From Ischnura elegans (Eukaryota > Arthropoda > Insecta > Odonata > Coenagrionidae): 64,000 nt of DNA. Under the pieces are notes generated by a model. It saw only the letters and a list, made by a program, of their open reading frames with translations, did no database searches and had not been told where the DNA came from. The position numbers were made by a program, and so were the translations under genes. Positions 23,119 through 34,051 of the stretch are shown in pieces (position 1 is the stretch's first letter; every line of letters starts with the position of its first letter). The stretch spans positions 4,278,001 through 4,342,000 of the forward strand of contig NC_060259.1 in the NCBI RefSeq assembly GCF_921293095.1. The letters run 5' to 3'.

Positions 23119-23251
23119 TCCAGAGCTCCAAAGTGTTCCACATCATCCGCTAAATGCGTCAGTCCATGGAAGTTGTGGGTTATGTACTGTGACCCATACA
23201 ACGTGGTACAAGTTTTAACAAAGTGAAACAATAGGTCCTTTGCATACTTTT
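23119..23251 (-). pseudogene. K transposase, internal exon piece
   Basis: Reading right to left, the codons give YAKDLLFHFVKTCTTLYG, then HNFHGLTHLADDVEHFGALDN. This fits the segment that follows the core in this transposase family (LLxHFVxTFxxLYGxxxxxHNxHxLxHLxxDVxxFGxLDN). It lies between the solo-LTR-like insertion (23252-23474) on its N-terminal side and element J on its C-terminal side, and continues logically into 11717-11168. No stop inside it. Confidence 0.7.
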
Positions 23252-23474
23252 TGTTGGGATCCAGGTGCCGGCCGAGAGAGTCAACTGAGGCGGCTGACTA
23301 ACGGAGGCGGCTGACTAACGCAGAGCCTGTGCGTCATCACCTGCCGTTCGCATAAAAGGCCGTGGCCCGGCGTGACGGGAGCAGTATACAACTCGACGCC
23401 AAGCCTCGATGTAACAGAGTGACAATAAATTGTTGAACCCGGAGTTGGTGTTTTAAAATTAAAAGAACCCTACA
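23252..23474 (+). mobile_element. Possible solo LTR (fossil)
   Basis: About 223 bp beginning TGTTGGGATCC and ending ACCCTACA, i.e. TG...CA borders typical of LTRs. It has a TATA-like CATAAAAGG in the middle (about 23351) and an AATAAA signal about 75 bp downstream, which sets the + orientation. It interrupts the K transposase between HQD and YAKDLL. No internal coding region is present. Family cannot be told from this; Ty3/Gypsy, Bel or Copia all fit. Target duplication not convincing. An old relic, younger than K. Confidence 0.5.
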
Positions 23475-24638
23475 ATCTTGATGCTCAATACAATACTTGG
23501 GGCTAAGCAAAATCCTCATTGCAACAGACAAAGACAAAAAATTATTATAAAAAGATGAATACTCCAATTTCAACTCTGTAAACAGAACAACAGGCCCAGA
23601 ATATAAAAGAAATTGGCGAAACTCTGTAGATTTCCACTTTCGAATCTCATCCAAACCCCGTGGTTTCCTGCTAAATTCACAGGGTACATGTCCAGCAAGG
23701 GAAAGAAGATGCATTGAAATTGAATTCTTAACCCTATGAGGAAACTTCAACGGCACTGGACCAGAAACCCATATAAAAATCAGGGTACGCATTACACCCA
23801 AGCACACTAAGTGCATATAGTCCAGTGGGAAATTGTCAATGAAATGTAAGTCAGGAATTCTGGTTAAAATAGTGTTTGTTACATGAAATTCACTATCTTC
23901 TTGGAGAAGAAAGCCCTCATTTGTTCTTGGAATGCCATCGCAGAGAGGAAAAGACATCCTGTGGTGTATCCAAACACCTTCTTGTTTGCACTTGGTGCAC
24001 GATGAATATCCTGTGTGTCCCTTGATGCCCAAAATGAAGGCCTTAGCTGGCGCATCACATATGAAGCCTTTTATAAACACCTTCACTTTTCTACCTTTCA
24101 CCATCATACCATTCTTTAATAGTTCTACCGCCTCTGATACAAAGTCATTTAAGAACTCACTACAGTCCGGTTTTCCTTTACCCAAATAAATCCCAATGGG
24201 AAACACAAGAGATTTCACTGATGGCAAATTGACTACAGATGCAAGAATCGGCCAACACTCACTTGAACCACTCTTAAACAGGGGACAACCATCAACACCA
24301 ATTAACAATGAAATGCTAGAGAAAGAGCTAGCAAGTGAGTCAATAACTTTTCTTATACTGCATTCCAATCCAAAGTATGAATAAAGCCCAGGATGCATAA
24401 CCTGAACAGAAACAGATGAAGGAGTTTTCAATAACGACCGGGCATCGCAAGGCAAATCGAAACATTTGTGAGTCCTTAGAATACACAAAAGAGCAGATAA
24501 AGATACAAGACTGATTTTGAATTGAACTGCCCAATTCCGAAGATTTTCCCGAAGGATTTCATTATCTGAGAGTTCACAGCCCTGACAAAAATAAACTCCA
24601 CCATGGTGGGTACAGGAAGGGTACAGGAAGGGTGGCAT
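23475..24638 (-). pseudogene. CACTA/CMC-like transposase core (element K)
   Basis: About 385 open residues on the minus strand. In order: LRNWAVQFKISLVSLSALL near the N-terminus; IGVDGCPLFKS; VFPIGIYLGKGKP; FICDAPAKAFILGIKGH followed by a CxxC knuckle (SSCTKCKQEG); FPLDYMHLVCLGVMR; EFSRKPRGLDEIRKWK; TEFRQFLLYSGPVV. These match a widespread animal transposase family that I place with the CACTA/CMC group. Candidate catalytic aspartates are in GVDG, ICDAP and PLDYMH. The C-terminus is displaced by a solo-LTR-like fossil; the open frame runs on to 23337 through it, so residues after HQD are not transposase. The first methionine at 24638 lies in repetitive GGGTGG sequence, so the true start is probably in an upstream exon not identified. 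Confidence 0.75.
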
Positions 24639-25172
24639 CCTTCATGGTGGGTAGTTACCCTTGCACAACCCACGCCCTACCCACCATTAAGGGTAAGGGT
24701 GCCTTCATAGCTCGGCGTTGCGTACTTGGGGGCGGAAATAACTCATCGCAGCAAGTTGGAGCCCTTCACAGCTCTGCGTTGCAAAAACAAATGAAAGGCA
24801 AAAAGCGTCGGCTCCTAAAAATCGGCCTGTGAGCATATCATCTTAGGATTTCGAACCAAACGCACAATACATATGCTGTTTTCTGCATGTTTACCCAATT
24901 TCATTTCTTAAAATGTTCTTCTTAACTATAAATAGCATTTGAAGTTAATATGGTGACCATAAAGTCGTTAATAATGCATGTAGTGATGGCCCTTGCCTAT
25001 GCATTATTATGACCTTTAAATTTTATTTCCTAACTCGGAATATTCGAAAAATAGCTAATTAGATACACTCAATGAACATGAGTAACGTGGAATATTATCA
25101 GGAATATTTATTAATGATAACTGTTGTTCAAACAGAGTGTCCTAGTCATGTTATCTAAATAGCTCTAACTGA
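24639..25172. other. Upstream side of the K transposase, no gene
   Basis: 24600-24710 contains inverted and direct copies of GGGTGG/CCACCATGGTGG and GGGTAAGGGT words. The rest is AT-rich. No exon or terminal repeat of K could be recognised. Confidence 0.35.
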
Positions 25173-25578
25173 CCCAGTCAGCACAAAAGATAATTTAGAC
25201 GGAAAATTTTCTGGTAATTTGGGGCGAATTTACCCCAGTAAGCTTTACCTCTTCTTTACCGCGTTATTACTCGCGTGAAGAATTGCCAACAGCGAAGTGT
25301 AAAATATATAAAGTGAGTAATTTATTTCGTTGTATGAGGTTGAGAAAAGTTTAAAGAAGAAAAGTAAAGTTCAATCCCAGATAGCACAAGATTTGTAATA
25401 CCACTGCAATACCACCACAATACGATCATATTACAAAATGGAACTCTTTGTATTCCAATTGTATTACAGTGTCAAATGTCCTCTAATACAATTGTATTAT
25501 ATTAGTATTACAAGGAAAAATACGAAACTTTTACAAATTGTATTTCTCCTGTAATACCATTGTAATACAGACAATTGT

Positions 25579-25732
25579 ATTTCCCTTGTCATACAGTTAC
25601 AAACACAGGATTCATCAGGTGTTATCTCCAGATCCATAGTTAGCAGTCTTCTATGAATGGGAAACTGTTAACTATGGATCTGGAGATAACATCTGATGAA
25701 TCATGTGTTTGCTACTGTATTACAAGGGAAAT
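25579..25732. repeat. Imperfect hairpin, 67-bp arms
   Basis: 25579-25645 pairs with 25666-25732 at about 85-90%. The core ATCTCCAGATCCATAGTTA is perfect. The loop is about 20 bases. It sits just inside the GTATTACA array of element A, and its outer bases contain that array's words. Confidence 0.75.
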
Positions 25733-26910
25733 GCGAACAAGGCATAAAAAATCAAAGGACAAGACAAATAATTTTTCCACTTAGGAGTATCCTCACTTAG
25801 GTATGCCTAACCTCAGGGTTATAGTATAATAGATTCGTTTAAAATAAATTTTTAGGGTAAAGGGGGTGTCTGCATTTCCCTGAAAAAAAAACTTGAGGAA
25901 AAAGCATGAGGAAAATTGATTGAAAAATCAGAATAGTTGACCAATCACATAAAACATAAATAATATAAGCCAAAAATAACTAATCCAACACAAATGCAAT
26001 GAAAAAAATATTGTTGACAAATAACAGTAACACTCGCAATCAATGGTAGCCCATGACTAGCCGGCATTTTTCCTGGAAAGGGAGTCTCAGGGAACATACA
26101 ACCTACCTGAAGAATGATTGAGGCTTTCCCAGCGTATAGAATCATGAAATTCCCAAGTAACCTTCCAGGATACCACATACCTTGAGTTTCACTGAATTTA
26201 GTGCACTTCCAGCTCATTGATACCCTCTAGTGTTATCTAAGCAGTAAAATTAAACAGATTGAGGGTAACAGGTGGAGGAGGATTTGAAAAGAGAAAATTG
26301 AAGTTCATAATTGCATTATGATTTATTCATGGTCAAAACACTTTCAAAATAAACATACTCCATTCTTGTAGCACTCTGGTACATTCAACTGATATTTTCC
26401 AGACAAAAAATTTGAATCAATCAAACAATTTAGCTTAACTTCCCAGACAAACACTTAAAAATAATCATCCTGGCCCAGTGCAAATCCCAGACGGCACAGG
26501 AAGTTTTCGTACCTAAATACGAGGGTGGACAATCAAGATACAAAAATCGCGCTTAGGAAGTTACTTAGAAGGTTTTGTTTCTTTATTTCCTTTAATGACG
26601 AAAAAAGATGCAAGAGGACTGGCAAATTCATATGCATCGATAAAATTGTATCTCATCGATAAAACTGTAGTCGGTCTGGGACTATTTTCTTTCGCGGGTG
26701 GTGCCATCGTGCCATATCCTCCTAGAAAGATCACATGCCTTCACAAGCCGTTGGAGATGGCATGGTTTACGTCACGTCTCACCACATTTCAGGGATTTTT
26801 GTGGTTAAGTTTGTGAAAAATAGAGTGTCTGGTAATGGTGAAGTTTCCCTTATTCTTTAATTTCATTCTCTGGGCTTCAGAAACGTGTTTGTGAGATATT
26901 TTTGTTAAAA

Positions 26911-27729
26911 ATGCCTTCCGTGTGTGTATTGTCGGGATGTAATGGAAACTCCGGGACATGGCTCAAGTTTTTAGCTTTCCAAAAGATCCTGAGTTGAAGA
27001 AGAAGTGCATTTGGGCGATAAGAAGAAAGCATTTCACCCCTACGAAAAACTGTGAGGTATGTACTCTTTCTCGCTGTAATTATTTGGATGTAATTTTAAG
27101 TTAGAAGTGGCTTCGGGATGTTGATGCATCAACATCCCGAACTATTCAGTACTGAAGTACTATAGTACTATTCAGTACTAAAAATGGTGATTCAAAATAT
27201 TGTAGCAGCAATTCTTTTGAAAATTCTTGCATTTTAGTTGTCTTTTTTGTATTAATTCATTCGGTAAACGTGTGGTTAAAGGAGAAACTAGGAATAAGCT
27301 GCCAAGTTTATAGGATCGAATTTTGCTTCTTAGCTTGCCCTATGGTGTATTACACGTCGGCTTTCATCGTTTCAAATTATCTTATGCTATAGTTTAAAAC
27401 AATAAAAATATCAGGCATACAAATATTTACTATATTTACGAGCCTATAGTAATTTGATTTCTCATGTAGAAATACCAAAAATTGGAAATGATTTGACCTA
27501 ATAAGTTACATGGTATTTTATTATTTAGTAATTTTAGGTGTGTGAGCTTCACATCGCACCTTGTGATATCAGAAAAAAATCTGTGGCCTTGGACGAGAAG
27601 ACGAGGAGAAAATTCTTGCTGAATTGAAGGTGCCCAGATTGGAGGAAGGTACCATTGCTTCACTGTTACCTGTCGCCAAGAAGACAGACATTGTGGCAGA
27701 AGTGACATATTTGTGGATGTGGATTTGAT
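26911..27729 (+). pseudogene. THAP zinc-finger remnant, two exons
   Basis: THAP domains are C2CH zinc fingers that bind DNA, often at the N-terminus of P-element-type transposases. Exon 1 (26911-27057) starts MPSVCVLSGCNGNSG (C-x4-C). After a one-base frameshift near 26972 it continues FPKDPELKKKCIWAIRR KHFTPTKNCE, ending at a GTATGT donor. Exon 2 starts at 27538 after TTTTAG with VCELHI, which supplies C-x2-H. It continues through DIRKKSVALDEKTRR and, after a second frame change, RLEEGTIASLLP. All four zinc ligands and the conserved W are present. The rest of the transposase is missing. Confidence 0.7.
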
Positions 27730-28508
27730 TTGTGCAAGTTGGTGCAGTGATAGTGGACGTTCATCGGAGAAAGTATTGACGATAGTTTGTATGTATCGAC
27801 CAGTCCTCTTTTAAATAATTTTCTATTCGAAAGAGAATAAGAGTAATTGTTTCGCTAAATTAGATGTGGGATAGAAGAGAAAATTGGAAATATTATTGTG
27901 GTTGACAATAGAAAATACATAATATATGTATTGTATTTCTGTGGGTTTTTTCTTTCCTGCCTCTTTAAAATATCTTGTGGTGGTGACTTCATGCAAAGTA
28001 AGTATAAAATTGGAGGTGTGATCTAAGAGATAACATGTTTTATTTTACAAGTGTTTATGCTGGTGATTTGGCAGGACTTTCATATTTTTAATAGGTTGAT
28101 ACATTTACTGCAGTGACCTAGGGACTTTTACTCATACCAAATAATTTTTCAAATACTTAAGCGCCTGATATGGGTAAGTTTTAGTAGCTGAGACTGAACT
28201 ATACGTTAATTTTTGCTTGCATTTTGATGAATTCGATCATACTAATAGCAGATGTGTCAGCAATCCTGTTTCATCGGCAATTTTTATTTAAAAATTTTAT
28301 TTCGTCAGGCTTTAGGGTAAGCTTTTTAATGCTCGTGGGCTATGTGATGTCTTATTTAGTGTCAAAATTAATAAGAATTTACTCTCATTAACATCTCAAG
28401 GTTTCCAAGTAAGTACGAGCCACTTAACAATGCTGGATGCTGGGGGTGCGTGAATTAGACGTGAGAAACTCATTTTTCGCAGAGTTATTTAAGTGGCCGA
28501 GTAAGTTT

Positions 28509-28655
28509 TGTAAGTTCTCAATGGGTAAATAATACTATATCATGAATTCTAATTACCATGAAAAACTCACAACCGACAAAAACTTTGTCGGTCGTGAGTC
28601 TTTCATGGTAATTAGAATTCATGATATGGTGTTATTTACCTATTGAGAACTTACA
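28509..28655. repeat. Near-perfect 72-bp-arm hairpin
   Basis: 28509-28580 pairs with 28584-28655 with only a few mismatches and a 3-base loop. Such a stem would fold as RNA or cruciform DNA. It contains ATTCATGATAT and GTCGGT(C/T)GTGAGT blocks. It lies inside element B, so a small foldback insertion or a product of terminal rearrangement is likely. Confidence 0.85.
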
Positions 28656-28990
28656 ATTCATAATGATTCGTATCAAGGTTCTCGCTACGGTCGGTAGCTA
28701 TCGATTGTGTTGCGTTCGATACATTTTTCGATCGTGCGAGTTACGATATATCTAATTTCGACCTAATCGATTGAGATTAGCCTGAGTGCCGTGTTCCTGC
28801 GCGCTTCGTATCCAATCGTACATGCTTAGTAGCGGACATTCACATGCTGCGTACGCGCTTCGTCGACAGGCCGCGAACGGAAATTATCCATTGACGAAAA
28901 GCGACGGAGCGGCATAGTATCCCCTTAGTCAATGGGTACTATGTACATACGAATTAGATACGGAGGGTTCTGTGCCGTCTGGGAATCGAT

Positions 28991-29989
28991 TCAGGCAGAG
29001 ATGTTACCTTCATAGTCTCCGATGTTATTTAACATGTGTCAAACTTCAGGACAAAGTAAGTAATAAGCATTTTTTTAGTTTTTTCCAAAATAATTTTTGG
29101 CCCAAGATATATTCCTCCGAACATGGACCCATGGGTGCTACTTTTCACATTAGATTTCGGACAAAATACTAAAATGCTCATATATAAGCAAGAGTTCAAG
29201 ATATTTTGCTAATTTCAGTTTTATTTGAAAGATAATAATTTTCTAACGATACCTTGGGACAAAAAAATCAGTAACACACCAACATCTGAAGAAGATGCAA
29301 CAAGAACACATTGCAGAAGAGTAGGGACGGATAGAAGCTGCACGTTAAGTGCTTCACTTTGATTTTGCTGAGACCTGGTCAGTGTTTCTACCACAAGAAG
29401 TTCAAGGATATCACTGGAGTAATGACCAAGTTTAAATTTTTACAGGAGTGACATATTTTAAGAACAAGGCCACAAGTGTAGCAGTTATAAGTGATGGCAG
29501 AGGACATGAATCAGCACATGCATTGTTGGCAATTAACAAAATTCTTCAACCACTGCAATCACAGGTAGAACATATCATAATTATTTCCGATGGTGCCGCT
29601 AGTCACTTCAAAAACCTTACCAACTATTCGAACTGGCAATGTTTAGGGATTAGAATTTTTGAGAAAAAATGTTTTTATGAAAAAATTTCAGCAAGAGAAT
29701 GTGGACACAAATTTTCAATTTAAATTTAATCACAAAATTATTACCTTTAAAAAAACAGTAATAAGTATATTATCTTGAACCGTTCCTGAGCATTTTAGTA
29801 TTTTGTCCAAAATCACAAGTGAAAATTATAGCACCCGCAGGTCCATGTTGGGTGGAATGTATCTCGGGCCACAAATGTTTTTGGACAAAACAAAAAATAC
29901 TTACTACTTACTTTGTCTTGAAGTTCGACGTATGTTAAATTCAATAACATACGAGGTATGAAGGTAAGATTTTTTCTTAGGCTGCCTGA
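28991..29989. repeat. Inverted pair (about 195-bp arms) flanking a transposase fragment
   Basis: 28991-29180 is the reverse complement of 29788-29989 at about 80%. Both arms contain an exon-like end (CTTCA(G/A)GACAAAGTAAGTA in sense), with a GTAAGT donor preserved, so the repeat seems to be a duplicated piece of a transposon gene. Between the arms lies the DDE-like fragment. Confidence 0.7.
29301..29722 (+). pseudogene. DDE-like transposase fragment (SDGAASHFKN family)
   Basis: One frame with three in-frame stops (29322, 29343 and 29430, approximately): GRIEAA, LHFDFAETWSVFLPQEVQGY, HWSNDQV, then VAVISDGRGHESAHALLAI and HIIIISDGAASHFKN. It matches a recurrent animal transposon protein pattern (EVQSxHW...Q, VxVSDxxxHD, SDGxASQFKN) in which the aspartate of SDG is probably catalytic. 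The downstream HGKGxxDGxGG part is absent. I know the pattern but not a formal family name. It belongs to element A or to an insertion in it. Confidence 0.6.
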
Positions 29990-31254
29990 ATGGATATGAA
30001 CTACTCCGACTACATTCTAATTCAAAAAGTTAAAAACAAAGTACATGTACATGATGCAAGAATGCTAATAATTGTAGCAAAGCAATATAAAATTAATTGA
30101 ACATTAACTTATTATTTGTCCTTTCTGAAGCACTCTGGTACAACCATTTTGATATTTCTCGGACATAAACAACTTGCCCTCGTGAAGTCCCTTCCTCCGG
30201 GCAGAAACTGTAAAGGTAAAGGAAATGCTATCATTACTCCCTGGGGTATACAGGAAAAATGCTTGAAAATTATATTAAACTCCTGAAGCATTTAATTTAG
30301 GAATAGGTTCCTCTATTCAGTTTAGGGTATTTGGTTTTCCCCAGAGAAATAAGTCAAAAGATGAAGTTATTACTCCATGGGGTAATACAAATTACCTAAA
30401 ATTTCGTTGCATTCCAAATACCTTAATAACAAACCTCCCCTATCATCACATTTACTGATGTACCACAAAACTGCATCAGGAGTTTTATACGGGAGAAAAT
30501 TTAAAAAAATGAAATTGGCACTTCTTCAAGTCTTCACAAGATTGGGTGACCTTTGACTTTCACGAAAATGTAGTAAACACCCAAAATTCTCTCTTGCCAC
30601 ACTAATTCCATTCATTAAAATTATACTTTTGTTGGCTTCCCTTGGTCTATGTTGTGTTGATGTTAGATTGACTATTATATCCGTAGCGATAAATAATGAA
30701 TAAAACGAGACAGCAACACGTCACTAGTACATTAACTGCATTATCAATATGCCTAAAATTTCTACAGCAGAACCACTTTCCAAGCTTAAAATTTGTATGC
30801 ATGCATCGATTAAATCATTGAATGCCAGCACTTACCTGAAATAACAGCCGTGGGTTCTAGAGTTGACACGGGAGCTTGTAGCACAGATGACCTGGGAATC
30901 TATTAAGGCTCACTAAATATCGCAGAATGGTAGGAAATACTACAGTATTTCACTGTCGCAGCCGTAGTTTAACAACAACGAAGAGTCCAAAATCACAACG
31001 AAGCCGGGGTCAAAATCGTGAGAATAGTCCAAACCAAATGAAGCAAGGGGAAAACCGAGAGAAAAAGAATCCAACACGGCGAGGGGTCAAAGCAATCTAT
31101 AAAGCGAACCAGAAAATATGAAGAAGAACTCTATCTACCTTCTCAGCACTTCTCATAACGAGGTATAAGGAAAGTGAGTTTTAGCAAGTTCGACGATACG
31201 TATTCCATCGTTCTTTTGTTTTCCGGGCGGGTCTGTATACAAGACGTTTGAATA
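29990..31254. other. Interior of element A, no clear gene
   Basis: AT-rich with short frames. A basic frame at 30927-31121 (many R, K, N, Q) has no motif. 30120-30200 shares about 40 bp with 26355-26410 in the same orientation. Nothing else recognised. Confidence 0.3.
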
Positions 31255-31347
31255 CAACTGTAATACAGTTGTATTACAAAAATCGGTACAATTTGTAAGG
31301 GTACAAAAGATTTACCATTTGTATACAAATGGTTGTGCTGTCTGGGA

Positions 31348-34051
31348 TATAGCCACAGCGGCGCTGTAGTGATATTTTGCAAACTATTTTCGATTTATTT
31401 TCGCAAATAGTTTCACTTTATATACCTACACGCTATCGATGAAAGGCTATGGTCATTAACAAAAATTCAATTACTTAAAATTTACCTGATTATTTTCGTA
31501 AATAAATAGATTAGAGTACTAATTTTCATCGGATAATTATTTTCGTTTAAATTTTATGAAAGGCCGAGTTCAAATCTTGACAGTTGGCTATTTTGGATCC
31601 TCAACTGCAATTTGCGACTAGTGGAACGTACGAGTGAACAAGTAAACAATGAAGAAGGAACATGAACTACTAGTGCCGAAGTAACGTGCCTGGTAATTAT
31701 AATTTCTATCTATTACTGGAGCATGAAGTAAACTAAACTAAGTTGCCTGATACAATGCTGAAAATAGTTGAATATAATTCAGTTGAAAATTTAACCAGAG
31801 AGTTGCATCACTTTTTGTTGTGACGCCATGGTGAGGCAATATACTTTTTAATAACCTTTATAACTGTAATTTGGTTCCCTCAGCCTTTGCTAAAGTATGG
31901 CGCTCTTTATTTACAGTGATTTCATTGAAAATTTCAGGTGAAAAACTTTGGAAAAGCAATTTTTAGGATTCTCGTTGGGGTGAATTGTTTCCTCGTAAGC
32001 ATGCCATTAGGAGTTCGGTGTGGAAGCTCTTGTCACCAAGTGCCTAACGGAAGGAAATTAGTTCTAAGTTTAACATTGTATCTATTTTAAAAGAAATCAA
32101 ATTGGCAATAGGGAACTTGGATATATTTCAGATATAATCAATAGCCCCAAAATTATATAAAAATATATGTTTGCATACCTCGGTGAAAGTTTTTTTATTA
32201 TTTTATGACGTGGTTTGCGATATTTAATGCATCAAAGTTCACGAGAATTTTCAAATGCAAGTGAGAAGCGAAAACGCCCGATCATTGGCTGGTAGAAAAG
32301 TGACGTCATAGTTCAGTACGAGGCACGGCGGCACGGCCATAGTATAGGTTGCATACTTGAATACATGCGACGGCGTGGTTATGATTCATTTATTGAAGTG
32401 CAGACTTATCGGAGTTGTTCATTGTGACTTCAGGGCTATTATTTGATCTATTTCTCCTCCATTGAAAGCGATAGATTGCGTAAAGATGAAGGCATATGGT
32501 TATTCTTAGGCTGATCCTAGCAAGCTTCCTGTTACTGATTCCATCATGATAACAGGGTATTTTAGTGAAACTGTAGACTTCGTCGGCTCGGAAAGTCGAT
32601 GCCGAGAAATGGAAAGGTAGCTGATGTGCATCTGTAATGTTTTATAGTTCATAACAAAGTGAGACTTGCGTATAATATTGGCGAAAGCGTATACTCATGT
32701 GAAATGTGTATTCTTTTGGCAGTCCGGTAGAGTCTTATGGTGAACTTATTTCCACCTCGAAGCTGTCGATGATACTTTCAACTTAAAAATACCTTGCCTG
32801 GAGGGCGACAGGAAGCTCTGAGGAAGCCAGACTATTAATGTTTCAATTTAGTAGCGATAATATAGACGAACTTCCAACACAATCTACCATCTTGTGACTA
32901 AAAACCCCGAAGCCACTTCCTATTCTGCAGAAAGAATCGGTCAATCGCACTTCGATCAATATAATAAATACAACGTCTTCAGGTGTTAATAAGTTACTTT
33001 TGAAATGAAATACTTCCTAAATTAGCATTAAAATGTGCATGTTTTCCAAACAGAGTCTTTAATACATTTTGGGAGCTTTTCTCACGATATATCTGAAACC
33101 TTCTCTAAAGGCGAGCTCATCGTCATTGCGATCGGTTGTCACTTAAAAATTCCGTATCGGAAATCCTAGAGGGATGACTTTCGACGATGACCGTGATCAC
33201 CTTCACTCTCACTATCACTGGAACCCGTGGTGAAAATATCATCCCAATCCAATATCTATTTGGTTTTAATTGGGGAAAGAGCAACATAGAACTGCACATA
33301 CTTTGGGTTTGACTTTCCCTCAAACACACCATTTCCCCTGTGGTGCACATCAGTCCTATCTTTATACGATGGCCTGACAGCCTTTAAATGGATCCTTGGT
33401 TTATCCTGACAACCAACTAAATGGAAATTGCTGATCCACACATGTCCATTCTTATCTCCATAATTTCCAAATCAAAGGCCGCGGAACATTCCTCTTGTGA
33501 CTCAACTATTTTTTGAAAAGCAAGCAACAGCGCAGAATAAAATCAAAGAATGGTGCGATTCATTTTTTGTGACCACCTCTGGATTCCATTCTTTTTCCAT
33601 CTACAACTTCCTTTATCTTTCGGCGTAAACTATGGGACAAGATAATGTTTAAATATTTTCATTTATTTATAACAAAATATAAGTTCTAAAAATACCCAAA
33701 AGCCATTTTATTAATTCGCACTGATGAGTGTAAATTAATGTGGAAGATGAATGCTGTAGACGTAGTAGTTTTCCTTAGGTTGAGTTGCAAAGTTCATGAA
33801 ATTGACAAAACGGCTAATTTTTCGGTGCGCGGAGTCATTTATTGCACTGACCGTGTCTACATTTTTCAATTTTTTTGAAATAAAATAAATCAGATTTAGG
33901 ATAAAATTTCCTTTAAAATGACGTATAGTTCATTTTTATAGCATGTAGTGAAGCCAGGATATACATTTGCAAAGTGCAGCGGCACATCATTTTGACGCCG
34001 ACAGTAGAAGAAAACGCTGTCTTCTTGGCTGGCACTCGAATGCATGAGGAT
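31348..34051. other. Interior of candidate element E, weak coding traces
   Basis: Mostly AT-rich. At 32485-32610 an interrupted frame reads ADPSKLPVTDSIMITGYFSE then TVDFVGSESRCREMER and stops at a GTAGCT donor-like site; it looks like old coding sequence of unknown family. 33256-33441 (minus) gives VWISNFHLVGCQDKPRI, also unassigned. A promoter-like cluster lies at 32280-32310: CATTGGCT (CCAAT box, inverted) 12 bases before TGACGTCA (CRE). No function is claimed. Confidence 0.35.

Larger units (their letters stand above)
8584..24638 (-). mobile_element. Element K: two-gene CACTA/CMC-like DNA transposon
   Basis: Minimum extent; the ends were not found. Transcription runs right to left. A transposase comes first (24638 to 23475, then 23251 to 23119, then 11717 to 11168), followed after about 440 bases by a separate five-exon DUF4806-like gene (10728 to 8584). 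The transposase is split by a solo-LTR-like fossil (23252-23474) and by the 11.4-kb element J (11718-23109). The coding sequence on each side of J matches up exactly at J's 9-bp target duplication. The pairing of a DUF4806 protein with this transposase in one element is inferred from order, strand and spacing; two adjacent unrelated elements remain possible. Confidence 0.6.
26485..28983. mobile_element. Element B: TCCCAGACGGCACAG TIRs, THAP-encoding
   Basis: Left end TCCCAGACGGCACAGG; right end reverse complement TCCCAGACGGCACAGAACCC. The similarity continues for about 35 bp (CGTA-CTAA-T-CG). About 165 bp of the right end recur at 61748-61915. 2.5 kb, nested in element A. It contains a two-exon THAP domain remnant (26911-27729) and a long hairpin near its right side. 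THAP plus TIRs recalls P-element-like or Kolobok-like transposons, but the ends match neither that I know. Confidence 0.65.
25375..31347. mobile_element. Element A: TCCCAGAYAGCACAA TIRs with GTATTACA arrays
   Basis: The left end is TCCCAGATAGCACAAG and the right end mirrors it as TCCCAGACAGCACAA. Subterminal words TGTAATAC/GTATTACA, direct and inverted, fill 25395-25600 and return at 31255-31330. The interior holds element B (26485-28983), an inverted pair of about 195 bp, and a DDE-like transposase fragment (29301-29722). Short phrases near 26365 and 30130 (AGCACTCTGGTACA) are shared, so the interior is partly duplicated. No target duplication found. Confidence 0.6.

Noticed and set aside
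22991-23218. Plus-strand 75-residue gene at the J/K junction
   Set aside because: It spans the J terminal repeat and antisense K transposase; the meaningful reading is on the minus strand.
23337-23474. C-terminal extension of the K transposase frame
   Set aside because: The frame is open by chance through the solo-LTR-like insertion. Family similarity stops at HQD (about 23475), and the true continuation is at 23251 and below.
29448-29722. Independent small gene starting at ATG 29448
   Set aside because: The transposase similarity extends upstream in the same frame through a stop, so this is a fragment of a larger dead gene.
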